Notes: a model not told the origin generated them from the letters alone. A stretch of 64,000 nucleotides of DNA from Streptococcus australis (GCF_003943615.1 NZ_RJPZ01000001.1:120481-184480), one strand, 5' to 3'. Positions 17,799-27,655 are shown, numbered from the stretch's first letter. Made by a program: numbers and translations.

Positions 17799-19166
17799 TT
17801 AAGAAGCTTTCTTGGGGTCAAAATCCTCTGGTACCGGCGGGATATACTGCAAAGCGATGCGATTCTCAGGCTTGTGATCAACTAGATAAAGTACCAGTAA
17901 AAAGACCCATTCCAGAGGCTTCATCAGATAGTAAATGACATCCATAGCCCATTTCTTCTTGATATGTTTAGCAAAAGGATAGCCATAGCGGTCATAATTG
18001 CGACGTAAGAAGCGATGGAAACGTGGCATCTTTTCTTCCAGTACTTGCTCAAAGGCATTGGCAATGCAGAGCTGGCGATTGACGACCACTGGATGACCAT
18101 GCCGGACTCCCATCCGCTGGGGCTTGACCACCTTTTCATGGCCACCTGCTGCGACCGTACAGAGATAATGCTCATCTATGATAAGATTCTGAGGAGGAAT
18201 CTTTTCCGAGAAAGTCCAATCTGCCGTATTGGTCCAGGCCTTGACCAAGCTATCAGGTCGCTGACCAAAAAGCATCAGAACCATGACCAATACAGCTAAC
18301 AAGGGAAGGGCAAAGACGACCGCCAGCCAAGGCCAGTGTTTGGATTGGTGGAGGATGGTGTGAAAGCGCTGGAGAATGGGATTGTCATAGACCCTACTTG
18401 GATCAGACTCGCCCTCCCACTCCTTCATCCTGGTCCTTAAGAGACTAATGGAATAAACTAACCAGAAAACCGTGTGACAACCGATGACTTGCAACTGGAT
18501 GTCAAACAATCCTACCAGCACCAAACCCATCAATATCCCACTGATACAAAAGATATTCAAAAGTGGAGACAAGGAATTGGCATCCCGGTAGGAATAAATG
18601 ACCAGAGCCAAGAGGGAAATAAGAGCCAAGGTAATGATAGTTGGCAGAGCCTCTGTCCAAATCATGGTATGCTTCTGCTCATTGATGAGCTGCTGGGTCC
18701 AATCATAACCCGTTAAATCTTTTACCAGATAGATCAGGAAGGATTCTAGGATACTGCCAAAGACTCCTATCCAAAGGATCACAAAGTATTTGCGATTGTT
18801 GACCCTTCGTTTAATTTTTTCCTCTTCTTTCTCGTCATAGACACCGACCAGCTCCTTTTCCAAGGTCTGGGCCTGTATCGTAGACCATCTAGAAATAACA
18901 TACAGAATCACAAAGATATTGGGAACAAAATAACTGACCCCTAGGGCATGAACCAGAATTGTAACACTGTAAACTGCAACTCCAAAAATAGCATTCCAGA
19001 AACCCAAAGATTGGATATTTCCTGGCAAGCTCCCGACAATTAGAAAAGCAGACAAACTAATAAATATCAGGAAGTTGGTCATAAAGTTCATCTTTAATAC
19101 ACTGGCTAAAAATTTAGTCTCCAGTTCCTGGTTCCATTTTTTGTACCAGTTAGCAATTTTTTTCAT
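17799..19166 (-). CDS. Large membrane protein, possibly DUF6688
   Basis: A 455-residue protein with about eight hydrophobic segments and a soluble stretch near the C-terminus. The C-terminal pattern HYLCTVAAGGHEKVVKPQR, then VRHGHPVVVNRQLCIANAFE, then RYGYPFAKHIKKKWAMD is highly distinctive. I recall it from the DUF6688 group, but that is tentative. The function is unknown. The start was moved 10 codons in from the longest ORF because GGAGG sits four bases before the inner ATG. The Cys/His content of the conserved block could bind metal. Confidence 0.6.
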   Translation of the reverse strand: MKKIANWYKKWNQELETKFLASVLKMNFMTNFLIFISLSAFLIVGSLPGNIQSLGFWNAIFGVAVYSVTILVHALGVSYFVPNIFVILYVISRWSTIQAQTLEKELVGVYDEKEEEKIKRRVNNRKYFVILWIGVFGSILESFLIYLVKDLTGYDWTQQLINEQKHTMIWTEALPTIITLALISLLALVIYSYRDANSLSPLLNIFCISGILMGLVLVGLFDIQLQVIGCHTVFWLVYSISLLRTRMKEWEGESDPSRVYDNPILQRFHTILHQSKHWPWLAVVFALPLLAVLVMVLMLFGQRPDSLVKAWTNTADWTFSEKIPPQNLIIDEHYLCTVAAGGHEKVVKPQRMGVRHGHPVVVNRQLCIANAFEQVLEEKMPRFHRFLRRNYDRYGYPFAKHIKKKWAMDVIYYLMKPLEWVFLLVLYLVDHKPENRIALQYIPPVPEDFDPKKAS

Positions 19167-19296
19167 AAGGCCTCCAAAGCTTATCTTTTCCATCATTCTA
19201 CCAAGGTGTTAACATTCCTTCAATTCTAAACCTGATTTATAGGGAAAAATCCTTCTAGAGACTGATACCAGCTAGGATTTTCTGCGAAAAGTATGT

Positions 19297-19302
19297 TAAA
19301 AT
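19297..19302 (+). promoter_or_regulatory. Extended -10 of the cmbR-like gene
   Basis: TAAAAT preceded by TG at the extended -10 position, only six bases before the ATG. No ribosome binding site lies between them, so the message is probably leaderless. Confidence 0.5.
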
Positions 19303-19308
19303 ATAAGC

Positions 19309-20217
19309 ATGAGAATCCAACAATTACATTACATTATCAAAATCGTCGAAACAGGCTCTATGAATGAGGCGTCCAAGCAACTCTTCATTACCCAGCCAAG
19401 TTTGTCTAATGCTGTGCGGGACTTGGAAAAAGAAATGGGGATTGACATCTTCATTCGTAATCCCAAAGGTATCACTCTGACCAAGGATGGGATGGAGTTC
19501 CTTTCTTATGCCCGTCAAGTCGTGGAGCAGACCCAACTCTTAGAAGAACGCTATAAAAATCCAGTAGCCAATCGGGAGCTCTTTAGCGTATCCTCCCAGC
19601 ACTATGCCTTCGTGGTCGAAGCCTTCGTCTCTCTCCTCAAGAAAAGCGATATGGAGAAATACGAGCTCTTCCTACGGGAGACCAGAACCTGGGAAATCAT
19701 TGATGACGTCAAGAACTTCCGTAGTGAGATTGGTGTCCTCTTCCTCAATGGATACAACCGGGATGTCCTCTCTAAAATGCTGGATGATAGCCACCTTAAG
19801 GCAACCCACCTCTTCACTGCCCAACCTCACATCTTCGTCAGCAAGACCAATCCTCTAGCTAACAAGGAAGTGGTCAAGCTAGAAGACCTAGAAGACTTCC
19901 CTTATCTCAGCTATGACCAAGGGACCCACAACTCCTTCTACTTCTCTGAAGAGATCCTCTCCCAAGAGCATCACAAAAAATCCATCGTGGTCAGTGACCG
20001 TGCCACCCTCTTTAATCTCTTGATTGGTCTGGATGGCTACACCATTGCGACCGGTATCCTCAATAGCAACCTCAACGGAGATAATATCGTCTCCATCCCG
20101 CTAGATATCGACGACCCAATCGAGCTGGTCTACATCCAACACGAGAAAGCTAGCCTCTCTAAGATGGGTGAAAAATTTATCGAATACTTACTTGAGGAAG
20201 TCCAATTTGATAAATAA
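19309..20217 (+). CDS. cmbR: LysR-family regulator, CmbR/FhuR-like
   Basis: A 302-residue LysR protein. Winged HTH at about 1-60 (QLHYIIKIVETGSMNEASKQ, TQPSLSNAVRDLEKEMG), then a periplasmic-binding-like effector domain from about 90. The sequence is close to what I recall as the streptococcal CmbR regulator of cysteine and methionine uptake, whose co-inducer is O-acetylserine; this is from memory. It is transcribed alone, divergently from the membrane gene at 17.8-19.2 kb, and ends at a bidirectional terminator. Confidence 0.75.
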   Translation: MRIQQLHYIIKIVETGSMNEASKQLFITQPSLSNAVRDLEKEMGIDIFIRNPKGITLTKDGMEFLSYARQVVEQTQLLEERYKNPVANRELFSVSSQHYAFVVEAFVSLLKKSDMEKYELFLRETRTWEIIDDVKNFRSEIGVLFLNGYNRDVLSKMLDDSHLKATHLFTAQPHIFVSKTNPLANKEVVKLEDLEDFPYLSYDQGTHNSFYFSEEILSQEHHKKSIVVSDRATLFNLLIGLDGYTIATGILNSNLNGDNIVSIPLDIDDPIELVYIQHEKASLSKMGEKFIEYLLEEVQFDK

Positions 20218-20246
20218 CAATTAGCCATCTCCACAAGCACAATAAA

Positions 20247-20283
20247 ACACCTGAAACAGTGGATTTCCACTTCTTTCAGGTGT
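20247..20283. terminator. Bidirectional terminator between cmbR and the sirtuin gene
   Basis: A 10-bp stem ACACCTGAAA/TTTCAGGTGT with an inner GTGGA/TCCAC stem. It is flanked by an A-rich side and a T-rich side. Confidence 0.85.
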
Positions 20284-20287
20284 TCTT

Positions 20288-21019
20288 TTATTGTTTCAAT
20301 TGAGAAAAGACATGCCCGATTTTTCCTTCAATAACCAGGTCTGCCTGTTTGTCTTGCGGGATACTGGTTTTGTTGATTACAACAAGATTCTTCCCTTGGA
20401 AATATTGAATCAAGCTGGCTGCTGGATAGACCACAAGGGAGGTCCCTCCGATGATGAGAAGGTCAGCCTCTTGGATAGCTCGAGCTGCTTGGCTAAAGAC
20501 GTCCATATCAAGGGCTTCCTCGTAGAGAGTCACATACGGCTTGATCACCTTGCCACAGTCGAGGCAAAGAGGAATAGTCCCTGCCAAAGCTAGAAAGGCC
20601 TCCAGATCATAAAAGCGCTGGCAACCCGTACAGTAATTGCGATCGGCACTACCATGGAGTTTCAAGACTTTTTTAGATCCTGCCATCTCATGGAGACTAT
20701 CAATATTTTGCGTCACCACTGCCTTGAGCTTACCGGTCTCTTCAAGACGCGCAAGATAACGATGGGCTGCATTAGGCTTGGCATCTGGATAGAGTAGGTA
20801 TTTCTTATAAAAGTCGAAAAAATCCTCTGGATAGCGCTCAAACATGGTATGAGAGACCAATTGCTCAGCCGTAAAATGACGACCCAAGGTGACGCTATAG
20901 ACGCCATCTGAGCTACGAAAATCGGGAATATTGGACTCTGTAGAGACACCTGCTCCACCAAAGAAGACAATATTCTGACTACGGTCAATCACGTCCTGCA
21001 ACTCTTTTAGTTTATCCAT
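20288..21019 (-). CDS. Sir2-family NAD-dependent protein deacylase
   Basis: A 243-residue sirtuin. GAGVSTESNIPDFRS (about 22-36) and TQNIDSLHE bind NAD, KLHGS has the catalytic His, and CTGC with CLDC forms the zinc site. GGTSLVVYPA lies near the end. The start was set at the ATG with GGAGG five bases upstream; it overlaps the upstream HEPN-motif gene by 8 bp. The pairing with deoD and the HEPN gene suggests expression together, but the substrate is unknown. Confidence 0.9.
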   Translation of the reverse strand: MDKLKELQDVIDRSQNIVFFGGAGVSTESNIPDFRSSDGVYSVTLGRHFTAEQLVSHTMFERYPEDFFDFYKKYLLYPDAKPNAAHRYLARLEETGKLKAVVTQNIDSLHEMAGSKKVLKLHGSADRNYCTGCQRFYDLEAFLALAGTIPLCLDCGKVIKPYVTLYEEALDMDVFSQAARAIQEADLLIIGGTSLVVYPAASLIQYFQGKNLVVINKTSIPQDKQADLVIEGKIGHVFSQLKQ

Positions 21020-21788
21020 GTCTTCCTCCATACAAGAGAGCCTCGATAAGGGCATTGGCCTGGTCAAAATAAAAAGGTTCTCGTTGATAAATGATCCCCG
21101 TCTTCTGGGCCAAGCTCACTAAGAGCTCCATAAAATGTTGAGAAGAGAAACCTGTCGTCCGGTGCAATTCTTCCTCATCAAAGGGTTTGATCAAGTGGGC
21201 CAAAGGATTGCGGACGGATTTTTCTAACTCCCGCAGTTGCTTGGCCACATCCTTAGTGGAATCTGGCAAGTCTAAGAGCAAGATCAACTCCGTCAAACTG
21301 GACGAATTAACTGCACTCTCGCTATGGAAATTCTGCAAGGCTGGATGGTCAGATGACCGAATTTTGTCAAACTTCCAATGGTCATAGCTAGACTCCTTGG
21401 AGTTGTGAATGTAGTCTGTAATATCAGGGATCTGCATTTCAATCAAGCGCATAAAAATCCGGTAAATGGCAGGACTCACCGCACGAATGAAGTCAATCAT
21501 CTGATCGTTGCGGAGCTTGGCTTCTAAGTCATAAAGGTAGTTGGCCAACTGTTCCTCTTCTGGATCCTCATGCCAAAAAAGCTGAAAACCAGTCGCTTCT
21601 AGCAACTCGGTTCTCAACTTTAGGTTCATGATTGGTTGAATATTGAGCTCTCGACGCTCGGCCATTAAGTCCAATAAGGCCAAGACCAGCTCCGGAACTT
21701 CCTTCTGCTTCTTAGCAGAGCGGAGGGCCCGACCATACTGGTAGGTCTGAAGGTCGTAAAGCCACTCATCATGAAGGTATTCTGTCAT
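21012..21788 (-). CDS. Unknown protein with a Csm6-like HEPN motif
   Basis: A 258-residue, mostly helical protein with no membrane segment. Near the C-terminus it carries RNPLAH (R193-H198), matching the R-X4-6-H active-site motif of HEPN ribonucleases. The following PFDEEEL and TGFSS..FMELL resemble the end of Csm6-type proteins. There is no obvious CARF sensor, and the length is about 60% of a typical Csm6. The gene shares one base with the deoD stop/start junction and overlaps sir2, so it is co-translated with purine salvage and sirtuin genes. RNase activity is inference only. Confidence 0.5.
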   Translation of the reverse strand: MTEYLHDEWLYDLQTYQYGRALRSAKKQKEVPELVLALLDLMAERRELNIQPIMNLKLRTELLEATGFQLFWHEDPEEEQLANYLYDLEAKLRNDQMIDFIRAVSPAIYRIFMRLIEMQIPDITDYIHNSKESSYDHWKFDKIRSSDHPALQNFHSESAVNSSSLTELILLLDLPDSTKDVAKQLRELEKSVRNPLAHLIKPFDEEELHRTTGFSSQHFMELLVSLAQKTGIIYQREPFYFDQANALIEALLYGGRHG

Positions 21789-22498
21789 TAGTCTGCGATC
21801 AAGGTTTCAAGACCAACTTTCATCATATCTGTGAAAGTGTTTTGACGTTCTTCAGCTGTAGTGTCTTCTTCTGGATTAACCAAACTATCTGAAATAGTCA
21901 TGATAGCAAGGGCATCAACATGGTGTTGAGCAGCAAGATAGTAAAGCGCTGCCGCTTCCATTTCTACAGCTTTTACGCCCCATTTACCAAGCTCTAAGTT
22001 CTTTTCAAAGTAGTTTGAATAAAAGACATCAGATGACAAGACATTGCCGACGTGCGTAGTCATGCCAAGGTCTTTGGCAATGTGATAGGCTTTATCTAAC
22101 AAATCAAAGCTAGCGATTTGTGGGAAATCATACATAGGCCAGTCATTGCGGATGATGTTTGAGTTGGTAGCTGCTGCTTGGGCCAAGACCAATTCACGGA
22201 CATGGACATCGCCATTCAAAGAACCAGCGGTACCCACACGGATGAGCTTTTTGACACCGTAGTCTACGATCAACTCACGAGCATAGATAGAGATGGATGG
22301 CATCCCCATTCCAGTACCCATGACAGATACCCGGTGACCCTTGTAGGTACCCGTGTAACCAAACATGTTCCGAACTTCGTTGAAGCAAACAGCGTCTTCT
22401 AAAAAGTTCTCAGCGATAAATTTCGCACGAAGAGGATCCCCAGGAAGGAGAATTTTATCAGCAATTTCACCTTGCTTAGCAGCAATATGGATAGACAT
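21788..22498 (-). CDS. deoD: Purine nucleoside phosphorylase, DeoD type
   Basis: DeoD, 236 residues, hexameric PNP cleaving purine nucleosides with phosphate. Typical features are the start [48 protein letters not shown] and the base-binding VEMEAAALY and SDSLV segments. The start was set by family alignment; the ORF extends 19 codons further but neither start has a good ribosome binding site. The upstream 350 bp are structured and may control it. Confidence 0.93.
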   Translation of the reverse strand: MSIHIAAKQGEIADKILLPGDPLRAKFIAENFLEDAVCFNEVRNMFGYTGTYKGHRVSVMGTGMGMPSISIYARELIVDYGVKKLIRVGTAGSLNGDVHVRELVLAQAAATNSNIIRNDWPMYDFPQIASFDLLDKAYHIAKDLGMTTHVGNVLSSDVFYSNYFEKNLELGKWGVKAVEMEAAALYYLAAQHHVDALAIMTISDSLVNPEEDTTAEERQNTFTDMMKVGLETLIAD

Positions 22499-22564
22499 GT
22501 TTAAGATATAAAGGGCGACAGAGAACAAAGGAAAAATAGGAAACTGACGACGCATCGTAGATGC

Positions 22565-22790
22565 TAGGCAGTTTATCTTTTTTGCACAGTTCTCCGCCCG
22601 TATTCAGTTCAGCGAATACGGTTAACCCTTCCTTTCTGTGTGTATTTTTTTTAGAAAAGCTGTCCGCTCATGTTCAAATCTGAACGCATGCTCTAGCTTC
22701 CTGTTTTTTCTCATAGGTCAAGCCACAAGATCCTGAGATTCGATTTGAACCCCAGACCAACCTGCCCTAGTTTGTATACATCAATTATAC
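22565..22790 (-). other. Structured leader before deoD with two similar hairpin modules
   Basis: Downstream of clc, TGGTATAAT (TATAAT 22787-22792) could start a minus-strand RNA. It contains the hairpin GTTCA-GATT-TGAAC followed by GAGCGGACAGCTTTTCT and an A8 run, then CCGTATTC-N8-GAATACGG followed by GGGCGGAGAACTGTGC and an A6 run. A third small GCATC/GATGC stem touches the long-form start of deoD. The leader has no obvious U-run terminator and no ORF. It matches no riboswitch class I can name. Confidence 0.4.
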
Positions 22791-22853
22791 CATAAGAAGA
22801 TAGGATTCATCTAATTGATAGGTTAAAAGGCCAGTATGTAATTCTTCCGACCC

Positions 22854-24134
22854 TTAACCATCTTCTGACGCTCTCACTTTTCTTCTGCTCAAACCTTTCC
22901 ATGAAACCCGATCCAAGGCCTTTCCAAGTGCATGAGCTAGAAAAGCGGTTAGTAAAAGATAAGGCAGAGCTTCTAGCCCTTGACCCGTAAAGCCGATTAC
23001 TAGCCCTGTAGCAGAAAAGGGAGCATTTAGGGTCACGGTCAAAAAGCAAACAGCGCCAATCAGTAGTAGGGTAGATAGACCCTCAAATCCAAAAGCTAGA
23101 GTTATAAGTGACGCTCCTGCCATCCCTAGTGCAAATGAAGGTGTCAAAGTCCCTCCGTAAGCTCCCGCCCAGAGAGTAAGCAAAACGACGAGTGCTTTTA
23201 GGACAAATAAGACTAATGCCGTCTTCCATGAAATGCCATTGATGACCTCCTGAGCGACCATTCGTCCATTTCCTAGAAGGTGAGGGAATTTCTGAGCTAG
23301 GCCAGCTAAGAAAAGAAATGCCAGTGGAAGAGTCAGGAAAATACGCTGGTCTTTGATTCGATGAGCAGTGGCTTGCTTGGTCAAGCGCGCAAAGCCATAA
23401 GCTAGAGGTGTTAAGACCAAGACTAAGATCGGAATCACCCACAATACCTGTAGTGACCAAGTCGTAACCGGCATCTTATAGAGTGCATGATCTGAAATCA
23501 CCCAACCTGCTAGATAAGCAGCTATATAGGTCGTGACCCCAGCTAGGACAAAGCGTTTAAATGAAAATGCAATGCCTAAGGTTTCAAATATAAAAAACAC
23601 ACTCGTTAATGGGACTTGGTAAACCGCAGCTAATCCTGCTCCCGCCCCACAAGCGATTAGGAAAATACGATCTGTCAGAGATAGGTCAAAACCTTTCGCA
23701 AGACGACCTGCCAACAAGGCGCCAATCTCTCGGGGCGCTCCTTCTTTTCCAATAGGGGCCCCAGCTCCTACGACAACGATTTGCCAGCTAGAATGGAGCA
23801 ACTGTTTCCAGATATGAAGGGTGGGACGAGCATCCTCCACCTTCATCTGACCCTTGATGGAGAGGAGCTTCCCTTTTCGTTGTAAGAAATACCAGACTAA
23901 GGCCGAGGTAAGACCTACAATTAGTAAACTGATCCCTATCCGATAAGGAGGAACTCCATCCGTCAAAAAGTCAGACTGATGCTCTGATTGACCAAAGGCC
24001 AATCCTTCCACTAATTCTAAAAGGAAATGAAGAAAAATACCCGCTAAACCCGAAACAAGCCCTAGCAGACAAGCTGCTAGGACCATTTTCATTTTATAGG
24101 GAATTACTTGAAGGGATATCACAATTCTTTCCAT
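22854..24134 (-). CDS. CLC-family chloride channel/antiporter
   Basis: A 426-residue CLC protein with about 11 hydrophobic helices. The GKEGAPREIGA motif (about 128-138) is a variant of the conserved GKEGP, followed by GAGAGLAAVYQVP and later GGTLTPSFALG. It is expected to move chloride against protons across the cytoplasmic membrane. It follows punA by 5 bp on the same strand, an unusual partner for salvage genes. It differs clearly from the fluoride-type CLC at 35-36 kb. Confidence 0.88.
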   Translation of the reverse strand: MERIVISLQVIPYKMKMVLAACLLGLVSGLAGIFLHFLLELVEGLAFGQSEHQSDFLTDGVPPYRIGISLLIVGLTSALVWYFLQRKGKLLSIKGQMKVEDARPTLHIWKQLLHSSWQIVVVGAGAPIGKEGAPREIGALLAGRLAKGFDLSLTDRIFLIACGAGAGLAAVYQVPLTSVFFIFETLGIAFSFKRFVLAGVTTYIAAYLAGWVISDHALYKMPVTTWSLQVLWVIPILVLVLTPLAYGFARLTKQATAHRIKDQRIFLTLPLAFLFLAGLAQKFPHLLGNGRMVAQEVINGISWKTALVLFVLKALVVLLTLWAGAYGGTLTPSFALGMAGASLITLAFGFEGLSTLLLIGAVCFLTVTLNAPFSATGLVIGFTGQGLEALPYLLLTAFLAHALGKALDRVSWKGLSRRKVRASEDG

Positions 24135-24139
24135 GTTTT

Positions 24140-24949
24140 TTACAATTCAGCAAGAATCGCTTTAAGCAAGCCTTTGAAGTCTCCTTTAACGCGCTCAGTG
24201 ACTTCTACCACTTCTTCATGGTTGAGCTCTTCTTGGAAACCAGCCGCAAAGTTGGTAATACATGAAATCCCAAGAACCTTCAAGCCAGAGTGAGCCGCAA
24301 TGATGACTTCAGGAACGGTTGACATTCCGACAGCATCAGCGCCAAGTGTCTTGTACGCACGGATTTCAGCTGGAGTTTCGTAGGTAGGACCTGTCACACC
24401 AATATAAACTCCATCATCCAATTTGATGCCAAGTTTGTCAGCTACTTTGTGGGCGATTTCGCGGTAGGCTGGAGTGTAAGCTTTCGACATATCAGGGAAA
24501 CGAGGACCAAAGTCATCCAAGTTTTCACCGATCAATGGGTTTTGACCTGTCATGTTGATGTGGTCAGTGATAGCCATCAAGGTACCAGGACCGAAGCCGA
24601 TACCACCTGCAGCGTTGGTTACAAGAACCCCTTCACATCCTAACACTTTCATGACACGAACTGGGAAAGTCACCACTTCCAATGGGTTTCCTTCGTAGAA
24701 GTGGAAACGACCTTGAAGGGCCAAGACTTTACGTCCAGCAAGATCACCATAAACCAATTTACCAGCGTGTCCGACCACTGTTGATTGACCCCAGTTTGGA
24801 ATGTCAGCATAGTCTACTACGACTGCATTTTCGATTTCTTCAGCCAATTCTCCAAGACCTGATCCAAGGATCAAACCGAATTCAGGAGCTTCGATTCCTT
24901 TGCCCTTCAAAAATGCTGCTGTTTCATTGATTTTTGCTAATAATGTCAT
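24140..24949 (-). CDS. punA: Purine nucleoside phosphorylase I
   Basis: A trimeric-type PNP, 269 residues, releasing guanine or hypoxanthine from nucleosides. GSGLGELAEEI near 25 and GRFHFYEGNP are phosphate-site segments, VTNAAGGI is central, and the MSTVPEVIIAAHSG and ITNFAAG segments lie C-terminal. The start was set at the ATG preceded by GGAGATACACA, 15 codons inside the longest ORF. It belongs to the rpiA-deoB-DUF1697-punA run. Confidence 0.95.
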   Translation of the reverse strand: MTLLAKINETAAFLKGKGIEAPEFGLILGSGLGELAEEIENAVVVDYADIPNWGQSTVVGHAGKLVYGDLAGRKVLALQGRFHFYEGNPLEVVTFPVRVMKVLGCEGVLVTNAAGGIGFGPGTLMAITDHINMTGQNPLIGENLDDFGPRFPDMSKAYTPAYREIAHKVADKLGIKLDDGVYIGVTGPTYETPAEIRAYKTLGADAVGMSTVPEVIIAAHSGLKVLGISCITNFAAGFQEELNHEEVVEVTERVKGDFKGLLKAILAEL

Positions 24950-24962
24950 TGTGTATCTCCTT

Positions 24963-25505
24963 TTATTTCTTAAGTAATGTACCAATTTTGTCAAAGGTAT
25001 TAGCGTTACGAATAGTGATCTGGCGATAGAAAGGCATCTTCATCAGATGTTTATGGTAGGCGGTTTTAGCATAGCTGTCTTCTGAGAATTTCCCCCAGAA
25101 AACCGCTGTTTTGCCAAAATGTAGCACTTCATCTCCTAGCTTCAAAGCAAGCAGCTTCTCTTCTACAGATTCCCTATCCAAACCCTCCGTATAAAAGAGC
25201 ACATCCTTGCGAGCCATTTCATCTGTCCACCATTCCGGTAGGTTTGCACATTCCTCTTCGTAGTCTTCACGACTCAGGAGAGAAAAGCGCTGAATGAAGG
25301 GATAGTGGTGCTCAAAGAAAGTCGACAGGCACTCTACTAACTCAGAGCGAGAAAGATCCGTTGTAAAAAAGATGTTGCCACTGTTGATGTAGGTTTCCAC
25401 TTGGCCGAGCCCTAACTCTGTCATTTCCTGACGGAGTTGAGCCATGACCACCTTGTTCTTGCCGCCAACATTGATTCCTCTTACGAGTAAGGCAAAATGC
25501 GTCAT
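24963..25505 (-). CDS. DUF1697 family protein
   Basis: A 180-residue cytosolic protein starting MTHFALLVRGINVGGKNKVV, the hallmark of DUF1697, with YINSGNIFF near residue 40. The family has no assigned activity. It sits one base after the deoB stop and 13 bp before punA, so it is translated with nucleoside-catabolism enzymes. This order is conserved in pneumococcus as far as I recall. Confidence 0.85.
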   Translation of the reverse strand: MTHFALLVRGINVGGKNKVVMAQLRQEMTELGLGQVETYINSGNIFFTTDLSRSELVECLSTFFEHHYPFIQRFSLLSREDYEEECANLPEWWTDEMARKDVLFYTEGLDRESVEEKLLALKLGDEVLHFGKTAVFWGKFSEDSYAKTAYHKHLMKMPFYRQITIRNANTFDKIGTLLKK

Positions 25506-25506
25506 C

Positions 25507-26718
25507 TTAGACCAATTTATCTAAGAAGCTTTCTCCAATCATGGCTTTCTCAACACCGAAGTTGTCCGCAATTGTTGCTGAGATGTCGGCGAAGTGTCCG
25601 ACTGGAAGCAAGCCATTACCTTTGAAAGATGGGCTGTAAGCCAAGAATGGGATGTATTCACGCGTATGGTCAGTACCAGCATAAGTTGGGTCGTTACCAT
25701 GGTCGGCAGTGATCATCAAGAGATCGTCTTCTTTCATTGCAGCGATGATTTCTGGCAAGCGCTCATCAAACTCGTGCAAGCAATCACGGTAACCATGTGC
25801 ATCACGACGGTGTCCGTAAAGGGCATCGAAGTCAACCAAGTTAGTAAATGAGAAACCATGTTTAAACTCTTCTGATTTCATCGCTTTGATCAAGTTGTCA
25901 ATACCGTGACTGTTTGATTTGTTGTGGCCCATATCGTGGTTGATACCTGCTCCATTGAAGATATCGCTGATCTTACCAACTGAGTAAGTATCGATACCCG
26001 CTTCGTTCAATTTGTCCAAAACAGTTGGAGCAAATGGTGAAACTGCCAAGTCGCGACGGTTAGCCGTACGAGTGAAGTTTCCTGGCTCACCAACATAAGG
26101 ACGCGCAATGATCCGACCAAGAAGGGCTGGACGTTCCAAAGTGATGGAACGAGCGTATTCACAGATACGGTAGAGTTCATCCAAAGGAATGATGTCTTCG
26201 TGAGCTGCGATTTGAAGAACAGGGTCAGCGGATGTATAGATAATCAACTCGCCTGTTTCCATTTGGCGTGGTCCGAAGTCATCGATAACAGCTGTACCAG
26301 AATAAGGTTTGTTAGCTTCGCGGATGACCTTGCGACCTGAGAATTCTTCGATTTTTGTCAAGATTTCTTCTGGGAATCCATTCCAGAAAGTATCAAATGG
26401 TTCTGTAATATTAAGACCCATGATTTCCCAGTGACCTGTCATGGTATCTTTTCCAAGAGAGACTTCTTCTAACTTCGTAGCGTAACCAGTTGGATTGCTC
26501 TCAGCCGGAACAGTCTTCAAGGCTTGTTCACGCGGAATATTTCCAAGACCAAGTTTTGCCATGTTTGGCACATTCAAACCAACTGCTTTTGAGATGTGTC
26601 CGAGTGTGTCAGATGCGCCGTCAGGTACACCAGCATTGACAAAGTTATTAGCATCTGGAGCTGCTCCGATCCCTACTGAATCCAAAACCACTAAATGCAT
26701 ACGATTAAATTTTGGCAT
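25507..26718 (-). CDS. deoB: Phosphopentomutase
   Basis: DeoB, 403 residues, alkaline phosphatase-like metalloenzyme interconverting ribose or deoxyribose 1- and 5-phosphates. Metal ligands are in [14 protein letters not shown] near the start and in [18 protein letters not shown] near 330. The segment [12 protein letters not shown] contains the phosphorylated Thr. It links PNP products to the pentose phosphate pool supplied by the neighbouring rpiA. Confidence 0.97.
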   Translation of the reverse strand: MPKFNRMHLVVLDSVGIGAAPDANNFVNAGVPDGASDTLGHISKAVGLNVPNMAKLGLGNIPREQALKTVPAESNPTGYATKLEEVSLGKDTMTGHWEIMGLNITEPFDTFWNGFPEEILTKIEEFSGRKVIREANKPYSGTAVIDDFGPRQMETGELIIYTSADPVLQIAAHEDIIPLDELYRICEYARSITLERPALLGRIIARPYVGEPGNFTRTANRRDLAVSPFAPTVLDKLNEAGIDTYSVGKISDIFNGAGINHDMGHNKSNSHGIDNLIKAMKSEEFKHGFSFTNLVDFDALYGHRRDAHGYRDCLHEFDERLPEIIAAMKEDDLLMITADHGNDPTYAGTDHTREYIPFLAYSPSFKGNGLLPVGHFADISATIADNFGVEKAMIGESFLDKLV

Positions 26719-26822
26719 ATTGAATGTCTCCTTTATAATTTAAACTGAATACAGTATAACACAAATTTTTGAAAATGTAACGCTTTCATATAAAATTTTA
26801 TAAATAAGTTTAATATCCCTAG

Positions 26823-26848
26823 AAAAAAAGGACAAAATGCCCTTTTTT
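26823..26848 (-). terminator. U-tailed hairpin at the end of rpiA
   Basis: AAAAAAGG/CCTTTTTT stem with a 9-base loop overlapping the rpiA stop and followed by U on the minus strand. deoB continues 100 bp on, so it may give partial termination. Confidence 0.65.
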
Positions 26849-27524
26849 AAAGTGATTTGCTAATGATTTTTGGACCTTCTGGTGTCCCTACGATCACTTT
26901 AGAAACCATTCCTAAAAAGAGACCATGGTCAACAACACCGACAGTCCGGTCCAACTCTTCTGCCAAGGCTTCAGCATCTGGGATCACTTTCAAATCCAAA
27001 TCAATGATAAAGTTCCCTTGGTCGGTCACAAAGCGTTGGCCATCCTTTTCACGATAAGCTGGGGAATAGCCCTTCTTCTCAAAATGACGGAAAAGATTCT
27101 CTGCTCCGTATTGAACGACTTCTACAGGAAGTTTAAAAGCACCAAGTGTCTCCACTTGTTTTGACTCATCGACAATCCAGATGCAGTCTTTTGAGTTGGT
27201 TGCAACGATTTTCTCCATCAAGAGGGCACCGCCACCACCTTTGATCCCGTTCAAAGCTGGGTCTACTTCATCCGCACCATCTACGGTCAAGTCCACCACT
27301 TCTACATCGTCAATCGCTTTTAGTGGAATACCCAAACCTTCCGCCTGTTCATAGGTCACGCTTGAGGTCGTAACAGCAGTAATCTTCAAGCCTTCTTCCT
27401 TGATGCGACGGCCCAATTCAGCCACAAAATAATAAGCAGTTGACCCTGTACCGAGACCGACAATCATGCCGTCAGTGACAAACTCAGCCGCCTTAATGCC
27501 TACCTGTTCTTTTAGGTTTACCAT
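26847..27524 (-). CDS. rpiA: Ribose-5-phosphate isomerase A
   Basis: RpiA, 225 residues, interconverts ribose 5-phosphate and ribulose 5-phosphate. [11 protein letters not shown] (about 24-34), [20 protein letters not shown] (about 83-102) and the DESK segment are the active-site pieces. GGAGG precedes the ATG. It begins the minus-strand salvage run, so pentose from nucleosides can enter central metabolism. Confidence 0.97.
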   Translation of the reverse strand: MVNLKEQVGIKAAEFVTDGMIVGLGTGSTAYYFVAELGRRIKEEGLKITAVTTSSVTYEQAEGLGIPLKAIDDVEVVDLTVDGADEVDPALNGIKGGGGALLMEKIVATNSKDCIWIVDESKQVETLGAFKLPVEVVQYGAENLFRHFEKKGYSPAYREKDGQRFVTDQGNFIIDLDLKVIPDAEALAEELDRTVGVVDHGLFLGMVSKVIVGTPEGPKIISKSL

Positions 27525-27626
27525 CTTAGACCTCCATTTCTGTTCATATTTAGTATAGCATATTGGCGGACAGATTTCACTACTTAACTGAAAACCTTTT
27601 CAACTCCTTCTTCTAAAAGCAATATC

Positions 27627-27655
27627 TTGCCCCTCTTGCTAGTTTACGATAGAAT
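27627..27655 (+). promoter_or_regulatory. mnmE promoter
   Basis: TTGCCC (27627-27632) and TAGAAT (27650-27655) with 17-bp spacing, about 30 bases before the ATG. Confidence 0.65.

Noticed and set aside
22672..22800. tRNA-like or SRP/6S-like RNA upstream of deoD
   Set aside because: GGTTCAAATC looks like a T-loop but no acceptor or anticodon arm can be drawn, and no conserved SRP or 6S features are present.
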